From NCBI GenBank assembly GCA_037478935.1, contig JBBFLR010000009.1, positions 1-54,858 of the forward strand: 54,858 bases of DNA, in the 5' to 3' direction. Position numbers and translations under genes: made by a program. The notes below the pieces were generated by a model. It saw only the letters and a program-made list of their open reading frames with translations. It searched no databases and was not told the DNA's origin. Source of the stretch: Candidatus Methanosuratincola sp. (lineage in GTDB: Archaea; Thermoproteota; Methanomethylicia; Methanomethylicales; Methanomethylicaceae). Shown here piece after piece: positions 16,224-23,156 of the stretch (position 1 is the first letter of the stretch; every line of letters begins with the position of its first letter).

Positions 16224-17897
16224 ATGAGCAAATATAGCGATGATGTACGGCACTATTTGCTGGTCGTCACTGTTGGCTTGGTAGCTGCCTTCTTCGCAGT
16301 TGCGTTTTACCTGCTGTATTCGGCTTTGTGGAGTTCAACTCAAATTGCTTTCAGCTCTTCCCTGCTCTTCCTCCTGCCTGCAGCTTTCGTTTCTATCGGC
16401 TTATCTTACGCACTTGTAAAGCTGTTTGCGAAAACAAAAACAGCAGGTTCAGGAACCCATGCCTTGCTTGAAGCGTATCACCTGACCAACGGAGAAATAA
16501 GCCTAAGAGACGTTATCGTTAAGCCTGCCGCTGCTATCTTAACTATAGGATTTGGTGGAAGCGCTGGACCCGAAGGGCCGAGTTTGCTGGCTGGAGGGGG
16601 AGTAGCTGCCGCACTGTCCAGATATTTTAAAGTTCAAGCCGACCTGCGGAGGAGGTTATTCATCGCCGGGGCCGCGGCTGGGCTGGCAGCCACTTTCAGG
16701 ACTCCTCTAACAGCAATTCTCTTCGCCCTAGAGATCCCTTATAAGAATGACCTGGAAAGGGAAGCCTTTATTGAAGCTACCCTTGCTTCTGTTCCCGCGT
16801 ATTTGCTTTCTATAGTTATGCTTGGAAGCGAATCCATCTTTGGTGCCGTAGACAGTTTCTCCCTAACACTCGATAACATTTTTCTCTCACTGTTGCTTGG
16901 ATTGGTATGCGGGTTTTATGCGCTGTTCTTCATCAAAACCTTTTCTTGGGTCGAAAGGGTTGCCTTCAGGATGAGGAAAAAAATTGGCAACATCCGCCTA
17001 ATATTTCTTGGCGCGATTATGCTGACTGTTTCAGGTGCTTTCTCGGTTTACACTCTGGGTGCGGGCTTGCACCTTGTGGACGCCATGCTGCAAGGAACTG
17101 CGTTCAGCATCGTGGTTCTGGCATTGATAGTGTTGCTCAAGACTTTGATGACGTCCATAACTTTGAATTTCGGTGGAAGCGGTGGGCTCTTCTTCCCAAC
17201 TATTGCAATCGGCGCTGGGATAGGCTACATTTTTTCGTCAATTTTCAACCCAAATTTAAATGCGATGTTTATTGCTGTGGGGATGGCTGCACTGCTGTCC
17301 GGGACGCATAAAATCCTGTTGACTCCTGTGGCTTTCGTGGTGGAATCTTTAGGTGGCGTATTTGCCATTCCGGCGCTTTTGGCAAGCGGAGTGAGTTACC
17401 TTGTATCGGGAAAGTACTCGTTTTATCCTTTGCAACCACGTGCAAAATTGAAGACTAAGGAGTTGGCACTGGAAAGATTCTACTTCAAAGGAAAGGAGTT
17501 TGTTCCTGAAAAATTAAAAAGTATTCTAGCGAGCGAATTTATGACCAAAAATCCGGTTGTACTGCATCAGGGGACGACGGTGCAGGAGGCACTCAAGACG
17601 TTCAAGAAGAGAAACCTGAGGGTGTTGCCGGTAGTTGATGATAAAGGAAACGTTGCCGGCGTCGTTAACCTCGAAGACATTGGATGCGTTGATGCACGCC
17701 GCCAGGAAATCAGCCTCTCTGAAACGGTAATGCACAAACCTGCGTTAATTGATGAAGATGCCAGTCTGGAACAAGTTGCCCTGTTCATGATCGAAAAACA
17801 GGAAGACCACGTTTTCATACTTGATAAACACGGGAAACTCGCTGGCGTGATATCCAGCATCGATGTCGTGAAGAAGATCCTTGAACTTTTGTCTTAA
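16224..17897 (+). CDS. ClC-type chloride channel/transporter with two CBS domains
   Basis: 557 residues from ATG 16224 (GTG 16215 possible). The ClC core of about ten helices carries the anion-pathway motifs GSGTHALLEAY, GGSAGPEGPSLLAGGG (with the gating Glu) and GGSGGLFFPTIAIGAG. A C-terminal CBS pair (about residues 430-555; FMTKNPVVLHQGTTVQEAL and KPALIDEDASLEQVAL) probably senses a nucleotide. Codon use is clearly AT-richer than the neighbouring genes, and the upstream spacer is too, suggesting possible transfer. Ends at a T-run shared with the convergent methyltransferase. Confidence 0.93.
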   Translation: MSKYSDDVRHYLLVVTVGLVAAFFAVAFYLLYSALWSSTQIAFSSSLLFLLPAAFVSIGLSYALVKLFAKTKTAGSGTHALLEAYHLTNGEISLRDVIVKPAAAILTIGFGGSAGPEGPSLLAGGGVAAALSRYFKVQADLRRRLFIAGAAAGLAATFRTPLTAILFALEIPYKNDLEREAFIEATLASVPAYLLSIVMLGSESIFGAVDSFSLTLDNIFLSLLLGLVCGFYALFFIKTFSWVERVAFRMRKKIGNIRLIFLGAIMLTVSGAFSVYTLGAGLHLVDAMLQGTAFSIVVLALIVLLKTLMTSITLNFGGSGGLFFPTIAIGAGIGYIFSSIFNPNLNAMFIAVGMAALLSGTHKILLTPVAFVVESLGGVFAIPALLASGVSYLVSGKYSFYPLQPRAKLKTKELALERFYFKGKEFVPEKLKSILASEFMTKNPVVLHQGTTVQEALKTFKKRNLRVLPVVDDKGNVAGVVNLEDIGCVDARRQEISLSETVMHKPALIDEDASLEQVALFMIEKQEDHVFILDKHGKLAGVISSIDVVKKILELLS

Positions 17898-17920
17898 TAA
17901 ATGCGGGAAGGTTAGTATAA

Positions 17921-17936
17921 TCCTTTTTTTATTTTC
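17921..17936. terminator. T-run between convergent genes
   Basis: T7 at 17924-17930 plus further Ts lies between the ClC stop and the methyltransferase stop. It can end the plus-strand transcript. Confidence 0.45.
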
Positions 17937-18609
17937 TGAAGACATATACCGCCCATCCCATAGTTTCCCTGCCTCTTTGTAGATAGAGATTCTTCTCACG
18001 CTTCTTTCGTTCTACTAGCTCGTGGATATCAGGGTCGTCGGGGTGAGCCCTGATGTACTCGTCAATAGACCACCATTGAAGCGTTTCATAATGGTCCCAA
18101 TCGTCGTAGCCACTCACAAGCGTGTAAAGGCAGGTTAACCCTTCGTCCTCCCCCACTTTTACATTGTCACAATGTCTGCCAAAATCATCTTTTTTGATCC
18201 CTGCGGCCTCCAAATACTCTTGGCTCGGTTCCCTCGACCAAAAAGGTTCTCCGACTACAATTAGCCTTCCCTCCTTCACCATCCCTTTCAAAGCTTGAAT
18301 CGTCCCTAGATAACCGCCGTACACCCAACTCGCCCCGATGCAAAGGACCAGGTCAAATGAACATGGGGCTTCAGGTTTATAGTCCGCACAATCCATCTTC
18401 ACAAATTTAATGCCTGAGTTTGGGGCTCTCCTCCTACGTTTTTCCTCGCATTCTCGAATGCAGTAGGGAGAAATATCGATGCCTGCGCCTGCAATATCAT
18501 AGAGCTCCGCCAGCCTGATGAGAAACTCTACTTTCCCACAGGCTATGTCTAGGACACGTTCTCCTTGCTTCAATCGGATGAGTTGACACGGACGCTCAAA
18601 GAAATCCAC
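17929..18609 (-). CDS. Class I SAM-dependent methyltransferase
   Basis: 226 residues from GTG 18609. Motif I VLDIACGKVEFLIRLAE, acidic motif II GAGIDISPYC, then KFVKMDCADYKPEAPCSFD and LVLCIGASWVYGG (motifs III-IV region). The C-terminal part has SWSREP-type and Trp-rich segments (ETLQWWSIDEYIRAHPDDPD) and ends in a beta strand GWAVYVFRK. Substrate unknown. A minus-strand TATA (plus 18630-18637) lies about 25 nt upstream of the GTG, so it seems leaderless. Just downstream of tRNA-Gln. Confidence 0.87.
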   Translation of the reverse strand: MDFFERPCQLIRLKQGERVLDIACGKVEFLIRLAELYDIAGAGIDISPYCIRECEEKRRRRAPNSGIKFVKMDCADYKPEAPCSFDLVLCIGASWVYGGYLGTIQALKGMVKEGRLIVVGEPFWSREPSQEYLEAAGIKKDDFGRHCDNVKVGEDEGLTCLYTLVSGYDDWDHYETLQWWSIDEYIRAHPDDPDIHELVERKKREKNLYLQRGRETMGWAVYVFRK

Positions 18610-18650
18610 GAAAACCAGCCCTTGAAAAGCATAAATTCGCGCCCAGACGG

Positions 18651-18726
18651 TGGTAGCCCGGAGGAGATTCGAACTCCTGTCGGCGGGTCCAGAGCCCGCT
18701 ATGCTTGGCCGCTACACCACCGGGCT
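18651..18726 (-). tRNA. tRNA-Gln (CTG)
   Basis: Cloverleaf on the minus strand: acceptor AGCCCGG / CCGGGCT, D-arm GTG...CAT, anticodon stem GCGGG / CCCGC with loop CTCTGGA (anticodon CTG), T-arm AGGAG TTCGAAT CTCCT. Discriminator A and an encoded CCA follow. No intron. In archaea without GlnRS this tRNA is charged as Glu and amidated by GatDE, but neither is in the window. Confidence 0.93.
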
Positions 18727-18886
18727 GAATACTCAAAAATATTTGGTAAATTTATCCTTATCGGATGCTGTTTTTGAATCTACTATACGTGCGGTGTATT
18801 TCTCCTCAGCTGCGAAATGCTTTTTATTGATCAAGGCAAAACTCTTAAAAGAGACGTTTTCGGCTATTTTATAAACAAATCGAAAC

Positions 18887-18898
18887 GTTTATATAAAC
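18887..18898 (+). promoter_or_regulatory. TATA box for the TFB gene
   Basis: GTTTATATAAAC, a palindromic TATA element. It predicts transcription start near 18918-18921, a few bases before the ATG of a short leader ORF at 18924. A second AT-rich element (TATTTTATAAAC, 18865-18876) precedes it. Confidence 0.6.
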
Positions 18899-18923
18899 CT
18901 AAAAGGTTAGTTTCTACCCCTTC

Positions 18924-18950
18924 ATGTCAGATTTACCTTCAAAAAGGTGA
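18924..18950 (+). CDS. Possible eight-residue leader peptide before TFB
   Basis: ATG at 18924 opens an eight-codon frame (MSDLPSKR) ending in TGA at 18948-18950, which overlaps the GTG start of TFB at 18947 (GTGA). It is the first ATG after the predicted transcription start, so ribosomes may translate it and reinitiate at TFB. It could instead be a chance ORF. Confidence 0.3.
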   Translation: MSDLPSKR

Positions 18951-19945
18951 AGTTGTTGTCCTCAAAACTTGAGACAAAGAACGATAAGGCTGCCGGGAAA
19001 GTGAGTAGTGCGGATCAGGAACCCGAAAACGAGTCCGCTTCCCTCAAGTGTCCATCCTGCGGTGGTACGAGTTTCGTAAGGAGCTTCGAGCGGGGGGAAG
19101 TCACCTGCACGAACTGCGGTCTGGTCGTCACTGAAAAGATCATCGACCGTGGCCCCGAATGGCGGGCATTCACCTCGGAGGAGCGTGACAAGAGGAGCAG
19201 GGTGGGCTCGCCGCTTTCCCCGACGGTCCACGACAGGGGTCTCTCAACGATAATCGACTGGCGCGACAAGGACGCCATGGGCAGGAAGCTTGAGCCGAAG
19301 AAGAGGATAGAAATACTTAGGTGGCGGAAGTGGCAGATCCGAACCCGCGTCCACAGCTCCATGGACAGGAACCTCGCGCAGGCTATGAGTGAGCTGGACC
19401 GGATAAGTTCTCAGATTGGCCTTCCAAAGAGCGTGAAGGAGGAGTCCGCGGTGATATACAGACGCGCCGTGGAGAAGGGCCTCGTCCGGGGGAGGTCTAT
19501 CGAGTCGGTTATGGCCGCGGCCATCTATGCCGCGTGCAGGACGCAGAAGGTGCCCCGTACACTCGATGAGATCGCAAGGTACACGAAGGCCGGCAGGAAG
19601 GACGTCGCCAGGTGCTACCGGCTCCTTCTGAGGGAGGTCGATGTCAACATCCCGATAGCCGACCCGATCGACTTCATAACGAGGATAGGTGGGGCTCTCG
19701 AGCTGAGCGGGACCACGCAGCACAAGGCAGCTGAGATAATCAGGGACGCCAAGAAGATGGGGATCACCGCCGGGAAAGACCCCGCCGGCCTTGCGGCTGC
19801 CGCGATATACGTGGCGTCGCTCCTCGAGAACGAGCGCCGGACACAGAAGGAGATCGCGCAGGCAGCCCAGGTCACCGAGGTCACGGTGAGGAACAGGTAC
19901 AAGGAACTGATGAAGGAGCTGAATATCGAGGTACCTATACAGTAG
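18947..19945 (+). CDS. tfb: Transcription initiation factor IIB (TFB)
   Basis: Recruits RNA polymerase to TBP-bound promoters. 332 residues. An unstructured charged N-terminus of about 33 residues comes first, then a zinc ribbon (CPSCGG and CTNCGL), the B-reader [19 protein letters not shown], and two cyclin-like repeats (about residues 130-225 and 225-330). The C-terminal HTH near [17 protein letters not shown] reads the BRE. The GTG start overlaps a short upstream ORF; TTG codons right after it are alternatives. Confidence 0.95.
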   Translation: MKLLSSKLETKNDKAAGKVSSADQEPENESASLKCPSCGGTSFVRSFERGEVTCTNCGLVVTEKIIDRGPEWRAFTSEERDKRSRVGSPLSPTVHDRGLSTIIDWRDKDAMGRKLEPKKRIEILRWRKWQIRTRVHSSMDRNLAQAMSELDRISSQIGLPKSVKEESAVIYRRAVEKGLVRGRSIESVMAAAIYAACRTQKVPRTLDEIARYTKAGRKDVARCYRLLLREVDVNIPIADPIDFITRIGGALELSGTTQHKAAEIIRDAKKMGITAGKDPAGLAAAAIYVASLLENERRTQKEIAQAAQVTEVTVRNRYKELMKELNIEVPIQ

Positions 19946-19947
19946 CC

Positions 19948-20166
19948 CTACCTGCCTCTTCTTTCCTCTCTGGCTCCCTTGAGATCCGACGCTTCTACTT
20001 CGGGGAATATTGTGCTCTGGAATCCGCATTTGTTGCAGACGTAGGTCGGCTGGGTGATGTAGCCAGTCATTGTTATAGGGGAGATATCTGTGCTGCCGCA
20101 CTTGGGGCAGACTTTTATCCCCCTGCCCCGCCGCAGGGAGGCAATGGTGTCCTTTATTTCTACCAT
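19948..20166 (-). CDS. Zinc-ribbon protein
   Basis: 72 residues. One four-cysteine zinc ribbon, KVCPKCGSTDIS and TYVCNKCGFQS, with a basic C-terminus. Twenty bases downstream of the aIF1 gene on the same strand, probably one operon. No specific family assigned; such archaeal proteins are often linked to transcription or translation. Stop lies 2 nt from the TFB stop. Confidence 0.8.
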   Translation of the reverse strand: MVEIKDTIASLRRGRGIKVCPKCGSTDISPITMTGYITQPTYVCNKCGFQSTIFPEVEASDLKGAREERRGR

Positions 20167-20186
20167 CTGTGCCGTTCCTTCAAAGA

Positions 20187-20495
20187 CTATTCGACGTCGA
20201 TGTTGTCGCTGGGAAATCCGCTCTCCACGAGGATCTCAGCAGCCCTCTCCCGGTGGTCGCCCTGCAGCTCGATCCTGCCGTCCTTGTCCGTCCCTCCGCA
20301 TGCCAGTTTGCTCTTGAGCCTCCCCGAGAGCTCCTTCAGGTTTATGCTCTTCTCGTCGATGCCCTCGATTATGGTGACGTCTCTCCCCCACTTCCTCTTT
20401 TCCAAGAACACCCTAATCCTCTGTTGCTCTTTTACTATCGCTTCACAAACACACAAATCTTTCGGAAGTCCGCACTTAGAACATATTTCGCTCAA
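20187..20495 (-). CDS. Translation initiation factor aIF1 (SUI1)
   Basis: 102 residues, the full length of archaeal aIF1. N-terminal zinc-like cysteines (ICSKCGLPKDLCVCE) precede the SUI1 fold: KWGRDVTIIEGID, then LKSKLACGGTDKDGRIELQGDHRE, the ribosomal P-site contacting loop. Monitors start-codon selection on the 30S subunit. First gene of an operon with the zinc-ribbon protein. Confidence 0.95.
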   Translation of the reverse strand: MSEICSKCGLPKDLCVCEAIVKEQQRIRVFLEKRKWGRDVTIIEGIDEKSINLKELSGRLKSKLACGGTDKDGRIELQGDHRERAAEILVESGFPSDNIDVE

Positions 20496-20539
20496 GTTTG
20501 TGCTTCACCTGAATTACGGTTGTTTTAATCTGGTATCGC

Positions 20540-20556
20540 CATATTTATAAAATAAT
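20540..20556. promoter_or_regulatory. Shared bidirectional TATA region
   Basis: CATATTTATAAAATAAT works as a TATA element in both directions: for aIF1 on the minus strand (ATG 20495) and for the small zinc-ribbon gene on the plus strand (ATG 20611). Confidence 0.45.
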
Positions 20557-20610
20557 CGGATTACCTTAACCGTGTCTGGGAAATAATTGCTCCAAGTGGT
20601 GGCGGGACTA

Positions 20611-20826
20611 ATGCTCTATTCTGTGATGCTTTGCAAGAGGTGCGGCCAGCCAGGCGCCGTGCGGGAGGGATCGAAGACCTTCAAGTGCGTCTACTGCGGG
20701 TCTAGAAACGAAGCCTCTAGGAGCGTCACGGTTCTTGAGCACGTAGAGTCGAGGGATGTGCCCGCAGTCATCGGAAAGCTGAAGTCAGCCCGTTCAAAGG
20801 AGAACGGCTTGATCAAAAGATATTAA
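20611..20826 (+). CDS. Small zinc-ribbon protein (DUF1922-like)
   Basis: 71 residues from ATG 20611, which has GGCGGG upstream; ATG 20626 and TTG 20587 are alternatives. Cysteine pairs CKRCGQ and CVYCGS form a zinc ribbon at the N-terminus, followed by a helix (PAVIGKLKSARSKENG). Resembles small archaeal DUF1922-type proteins of unknown role. The pattern KTFKCVYCGSRNE suggests nucleic-acid binding. Confidence 0.75.
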   Translation: MLYSVMLCKRCGQPGAVREGSKTFKCVYCGSRNEASRSVTVLEHVESRDVPAVIGKLKSARSKENGLIKRY

Positions 20827-20849
20827 TCGGGACGTCCAAACTTGACCAT

Positions 20850-21872
20850 ATGAACAAAAGAGCGTTTTCTGCATTAGCCCTGTTAATAGTGGCAGTTATT
20901 GTTCTTGCGGGGGCCTTCCTCTTTTACAGCCCTCCTCAGACGAACATACGCATAGGCTACCTGCCCGCGGCCAGCTACGGCATCGTATGGGTTGCCTACG
21001 AAGGCGGCTACTTTGGGGAGCAGGGGCTGAACGTCACCCTTGTCGAGTACAATAGTGTGGGCGACCTAGTAGCCGCATTCAACAAGAAAGAGATCGACGG
21101 CGCGCCCATCACCTCTGTGGCAATAGCCGCATTCATAAAGAACATCGATGCGCTTATCGTCGCGGGCAATTCTCTGGACGGCACCGCCCTGGTGGCCAAG
21201 AATTCTTCCGGGATCAATTCGATAAGCGACCTCGAGGGGAGGAGAGTAGGGACCGTGCTCTACGTGCCTGGCGACTTCATATTCAAGAAGGTCATTGCAG
21301 AGGAGGGCATAAACGTATCCTTATCCACATACCTCTCCCCTGCAGACGCCCTCCTGGCGCTTGAAAACGACCTGGTGGACGCCGCCTTCCTTTGGGAGCC
21401 ATACTCTTCATGGGCTTCCTATCGTGGCTTGGACCTCGTACTGTGGGACAAGGAAGTCTATCCGGTTGATTACCCGTGCTGCCTCCAGGTCTTCCATACT
21501 TCGTTCGTTTCAAAGAACCCAGAAGCAGTAACTAAATTCATAAAAGCCCTCATAAAGGCTGAGGCGCTCATATACTCCAAGCCCGGGGAGGCATTGCCCA
21601 TGGTTAAGAAGTACCTGCCAGGAATGCCATGGGAGATAATTTACGACAGCATAATAAGGATAGACCCGGACATAAACCAGCCAAGGAACCCGCTCAGCGG
21701 CTACTTCAACAAGAGCGAGCTCCAGTCTTTCTACGGATTGCTAACCCCCTCCCTCCTGTCAGCAAACGACTATAACACTCTGGTCTCGAGACTGGATAGC
21801 AGCTACTATGCGAGAGCAGTCTCGGAGCTGAAAAAAGAGGGTTTTAATCTACCTCAGATATACTATAGGTGA
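20850..21872 (+). CDS. ABC transporter substrate-binding protein (NitT/TauT, NMT1-like)
   Basis: 340 residues. An N-terminal hydrophobic anchor (about 6-27) exports a type II periplasmic-binding fold. IRIGYLPAASYGIVWVAYEG and the glycine-containing GGYFGEQGLNVTLVEY open the domain; DGAPITSVAIAAF, AALLWEPY-like DAAFLWEPYSSWA and LPGMPWEIIYDS follow. The family binds thiamine precursors, sulfonates or nitrate. No permease or ATPase is adjacent, so its partners are elsewhere or lost. Overlaps the next ORF's alternative start only. Confidence 0.87.
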   Translation: MNKRAFSALALLIVAVIVLAGAFLFYSPPQTNIRIGYLPAASYGIVWVAYEGGYFGEQGLNVTLVEYNSVGDLVAAFNKKEIDGAPITSVAIAAFIKNIDALIVAGNSLDGTALVAKNSSGINSISDLEGRRVGTVLYVPGDFIFKKVIAEEGINVSLSTYLSPADALLALENDLVDAAFLWEPYSSWASYRGLDLVLWDKEVYPVDYPCCLQVFHTSFVSKNPEAVTKFIKALIKAEALIYSKPGEALPMVKKYLPGMPWEIIYDSIIRIDPDINQPRNPLSGYFNKSELQSFYGLLTPSLLSANDYNTLVSRLDSSYYARAVSELKKEGFNLPQIYYR

Positions 21873-21886
21873 GGTGCTCTGCTGAT

Positions 21887-22213
21887 ATGACGATGTCGAC
21901 GACAATTTACTACTTCGTCAATGACCTCTTCCGTCTGAGGGGGCAGCGCATAACCCTAAAGGATCTCGAGGAGATCGCTGGCAGATACGGATCCAGGGTT
22001 ACGGCACTCCCGGACAAGATCGGGGCACCGGGTGCCATGTCAAGGATCCTCCTGAAGGTATACCAGATTGACATTATGCGAATAACTGTGGAGGCTGAGA
22101 GCGAAGAGGCGATCCGGGAGACGCTTAGGGGGATCAAGGCACTTTACGGGCCTTATGAGACTTTTATGGGCAAGGAGAGCTCGATTGCGAAGAAATATAA
22201 GGATTCTGTGTAA
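21887..22213 (+). CDS. Hypothetical protein
   Basis: 108 residues from ATG 21887 (GTG 21869 would overlap the previous stop). GAGGTG at 21871-21876 lies ten bases upstream. Soluble alpha-beta protein: TIYYFVNDLFRLRGQRIT, LKVYQIDIMRITVEAESEEAIRETL and ALYGPYETFMGKESS. No family recognised. It directly follows the substrate-binding protein and may be co-transcribed. Ends just before the dtxR promoter palindromes. Confidence 0.65.
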   Translation: MTMSTTIYYFVNDLFRLRGQRITLKDLEEIAGRYGSRVTALPDKIGAPGAMSRILLKVYQIDIMRITVEAESEEAIRETLRGIKALYGPYETFMGKESSIAKKYKDSV

Positions 22214-22215
22214 AT

Positions 22216-22243
22216 TAAATTTTTCGTAAATACGAAAAATTTA
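22216..22243. promoter_or_regulatory. Perfect palindrome upstream of dtxR-feoAB (candidate DtxR operator)
   Basis: Two perfect 13-bp arms (TAAATTTTTCGTA and TACGAAAAATTTA) separated by AA. It overlaps the TATA element at 22241-22249. Placed immediately upstream of a DtxR-family regulator and feoAB, it is a likely autoregulatory iron-responsive operator that blocks TBP/TFB. The palindrome is seen directly; the regulator assignment is inference. Confidence 0.75.
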
Positions 22244-22248
22244 TATAT

Positions 22249-22268
22249 TTTTTAGGTGAACCGAAAAA
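22249..22268. promoter_or_regulatory. Second, imperfect palindrome (candidate DtxR operator)
   Basis: TTTTTAGGT-GA-ACCGAAAAA, with a single mismatch between the arms, lies between TATA and the dtxR ATG. The TTAGGT half resembles the TTAGG core known for DtxR/IdeR family operators, so this may be the actual regulator site. Confidence 0.55.
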
Positions 22269-22280
22269 CTGTGCATTCAA

Positions 22281-22709
22281 ATGGACTACCGCGAACACAA
22301 GAATCCGGAGGACTACCTCGAGTTCATATACGTTCTCTCCGAGGAGTTCTCCAAAGGTCTGGTTAAGATAAAGGAGATCTCAAGCGCCCTCGGCGTCTTC
22401 CCTTCGACGGTCACCGAGACGATGCAGCGCCTCTCCGAAAAGGGGCTGGTCATTAGGGTAGATTACGAAGGAGTCCGCCTGACCGAAACAGGTCGAGCGA
22501 TGGCAAGGGCCGTGCTCTCAAAGCACAGGATACTCGAGTGCTTCTTCTACCAGTACCTCGGGATGTCCCCTGAGGAGGTCGCAGATGAAATCTGCGGGAT
22601 TGAGCATCACATAAGCGACAGAGTGCTGATGCGGCTTTACGAAAAGTTGGGTAAACCGAAATGCTGCCCTCACGGCAAGCCTATACCCGTGTGCCCCCAG
22701 GAGGAATGA
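22281..22709 (+). CDS. DtxR/MntR-family metal-dependent transcriptional regulator
   Basis: 142 residues. N-terminal winged helix (EDYLEFIYVLSEE, then IKEISSALGVFPSTVTETMQRLSEKGLVIR) and a dimerisation/metal domain with ECFFYQYLGMSPEEVADEICGIEHHIS, containing the Cys, Glu and His ligands. Short C-terminus with CCPHGKPIPVCP. No SH3-like third domain, so MntR-like in size. Promoter holds two palindromes, suggesting autoregulation, and its ATGA overlap with feoA shows an operon with the iron transporter; Fe(II) is the likely co-repressor. Confidence 0.93.
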   Translation: MDYREHKNPEDYLEFIYVLSEEFSKGLVKIKEISSALGVFPSTVTETMQRLSEKGLVIRVDYEGVRLTETGRAMARAVLSKHRILECFFYQYLGMSPEEVADEICGIEHHISDRVLMRLYEKLGKPKCCPHGKPIPVCPQEE

Positions 22710-23146
22710 GCTTGTTCAGAATCCCCCATATGGCGTTTCTATTCCTGTTCGGCAGAAAACCGGAGGACAGCGGTTGCGGTGGCAAAGGAAGCGCCTGCAG
22801 CACCCCCCGCTCGGAGTCCGAGGCTAATTGGTCTATCGGTGATGATGAAAAAAGGCGCTCCAGAACCGCTAGAGAGTACTACACGTTTTCAAAGGAGAAG
22901 AGATACCCTCTGGAGGAACTCGTCCCCTTGGCGGAACTCGAGGAGGGGCAGGAGGGCAAGGTAGTCATCGCGTTCGGAGACCGTAAGCTGATATGCAGGC
23001 TCTGTGACCTCGGTCTCATTCCCGAGACGCAAATCAGGGTTCTGAAGAGGGGTCTGATGGAAGGGCCGATAATCCTCGAGGTCAGATCCTGCGAGATAGC
23101 CATCGGCAGGGAAATAGCCTCGAAGGTGCTCGTTAAGCCTCTCTGA
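22706..23146 (+). CDS. feoA: FeoA-domain protein with unusual N-terminal extension
   Basis: 146 residues. The C-terminal 75 (VPLAELEEGQEGKVVIAFGD through SCEIAIGREIASKVLVKPL) are a FeoA SH3-like domain, the FeoB accessory. Usual FeoA is about 75-85 residues, so about 70 extra residues precede it: a short hydrophobic stretch (IPHMAFLFLFG), a Cys/Gly-rich SGCGGKGSAC and a charged linker. The ATG overlaps the dtxR stop (ATGA). The extension could be a membrane tether or an iron-binding part, but this is inference. Confidence 0.85.
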   Translation: MSLFRIPHMAFLFLFGRKPEDSGCGGKGSACSTPRSESEANWSIGDDEKRRSRTAREYYTFSKEKRYPLEELVPLAELEEGQEGKVVIAFGDRKLICRLCDLGLIPETQIRVLKRGLMEGPIILEVRSCEIAIGREIASKVLVKPL

Positions 23147-23156
23147 GGGGTTTGGT

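Noticed and set aside
19244-20101. Long minus-strand ORF opposite tfb
   Set aside because: Antisense shadow of GC-rich coding sequence.
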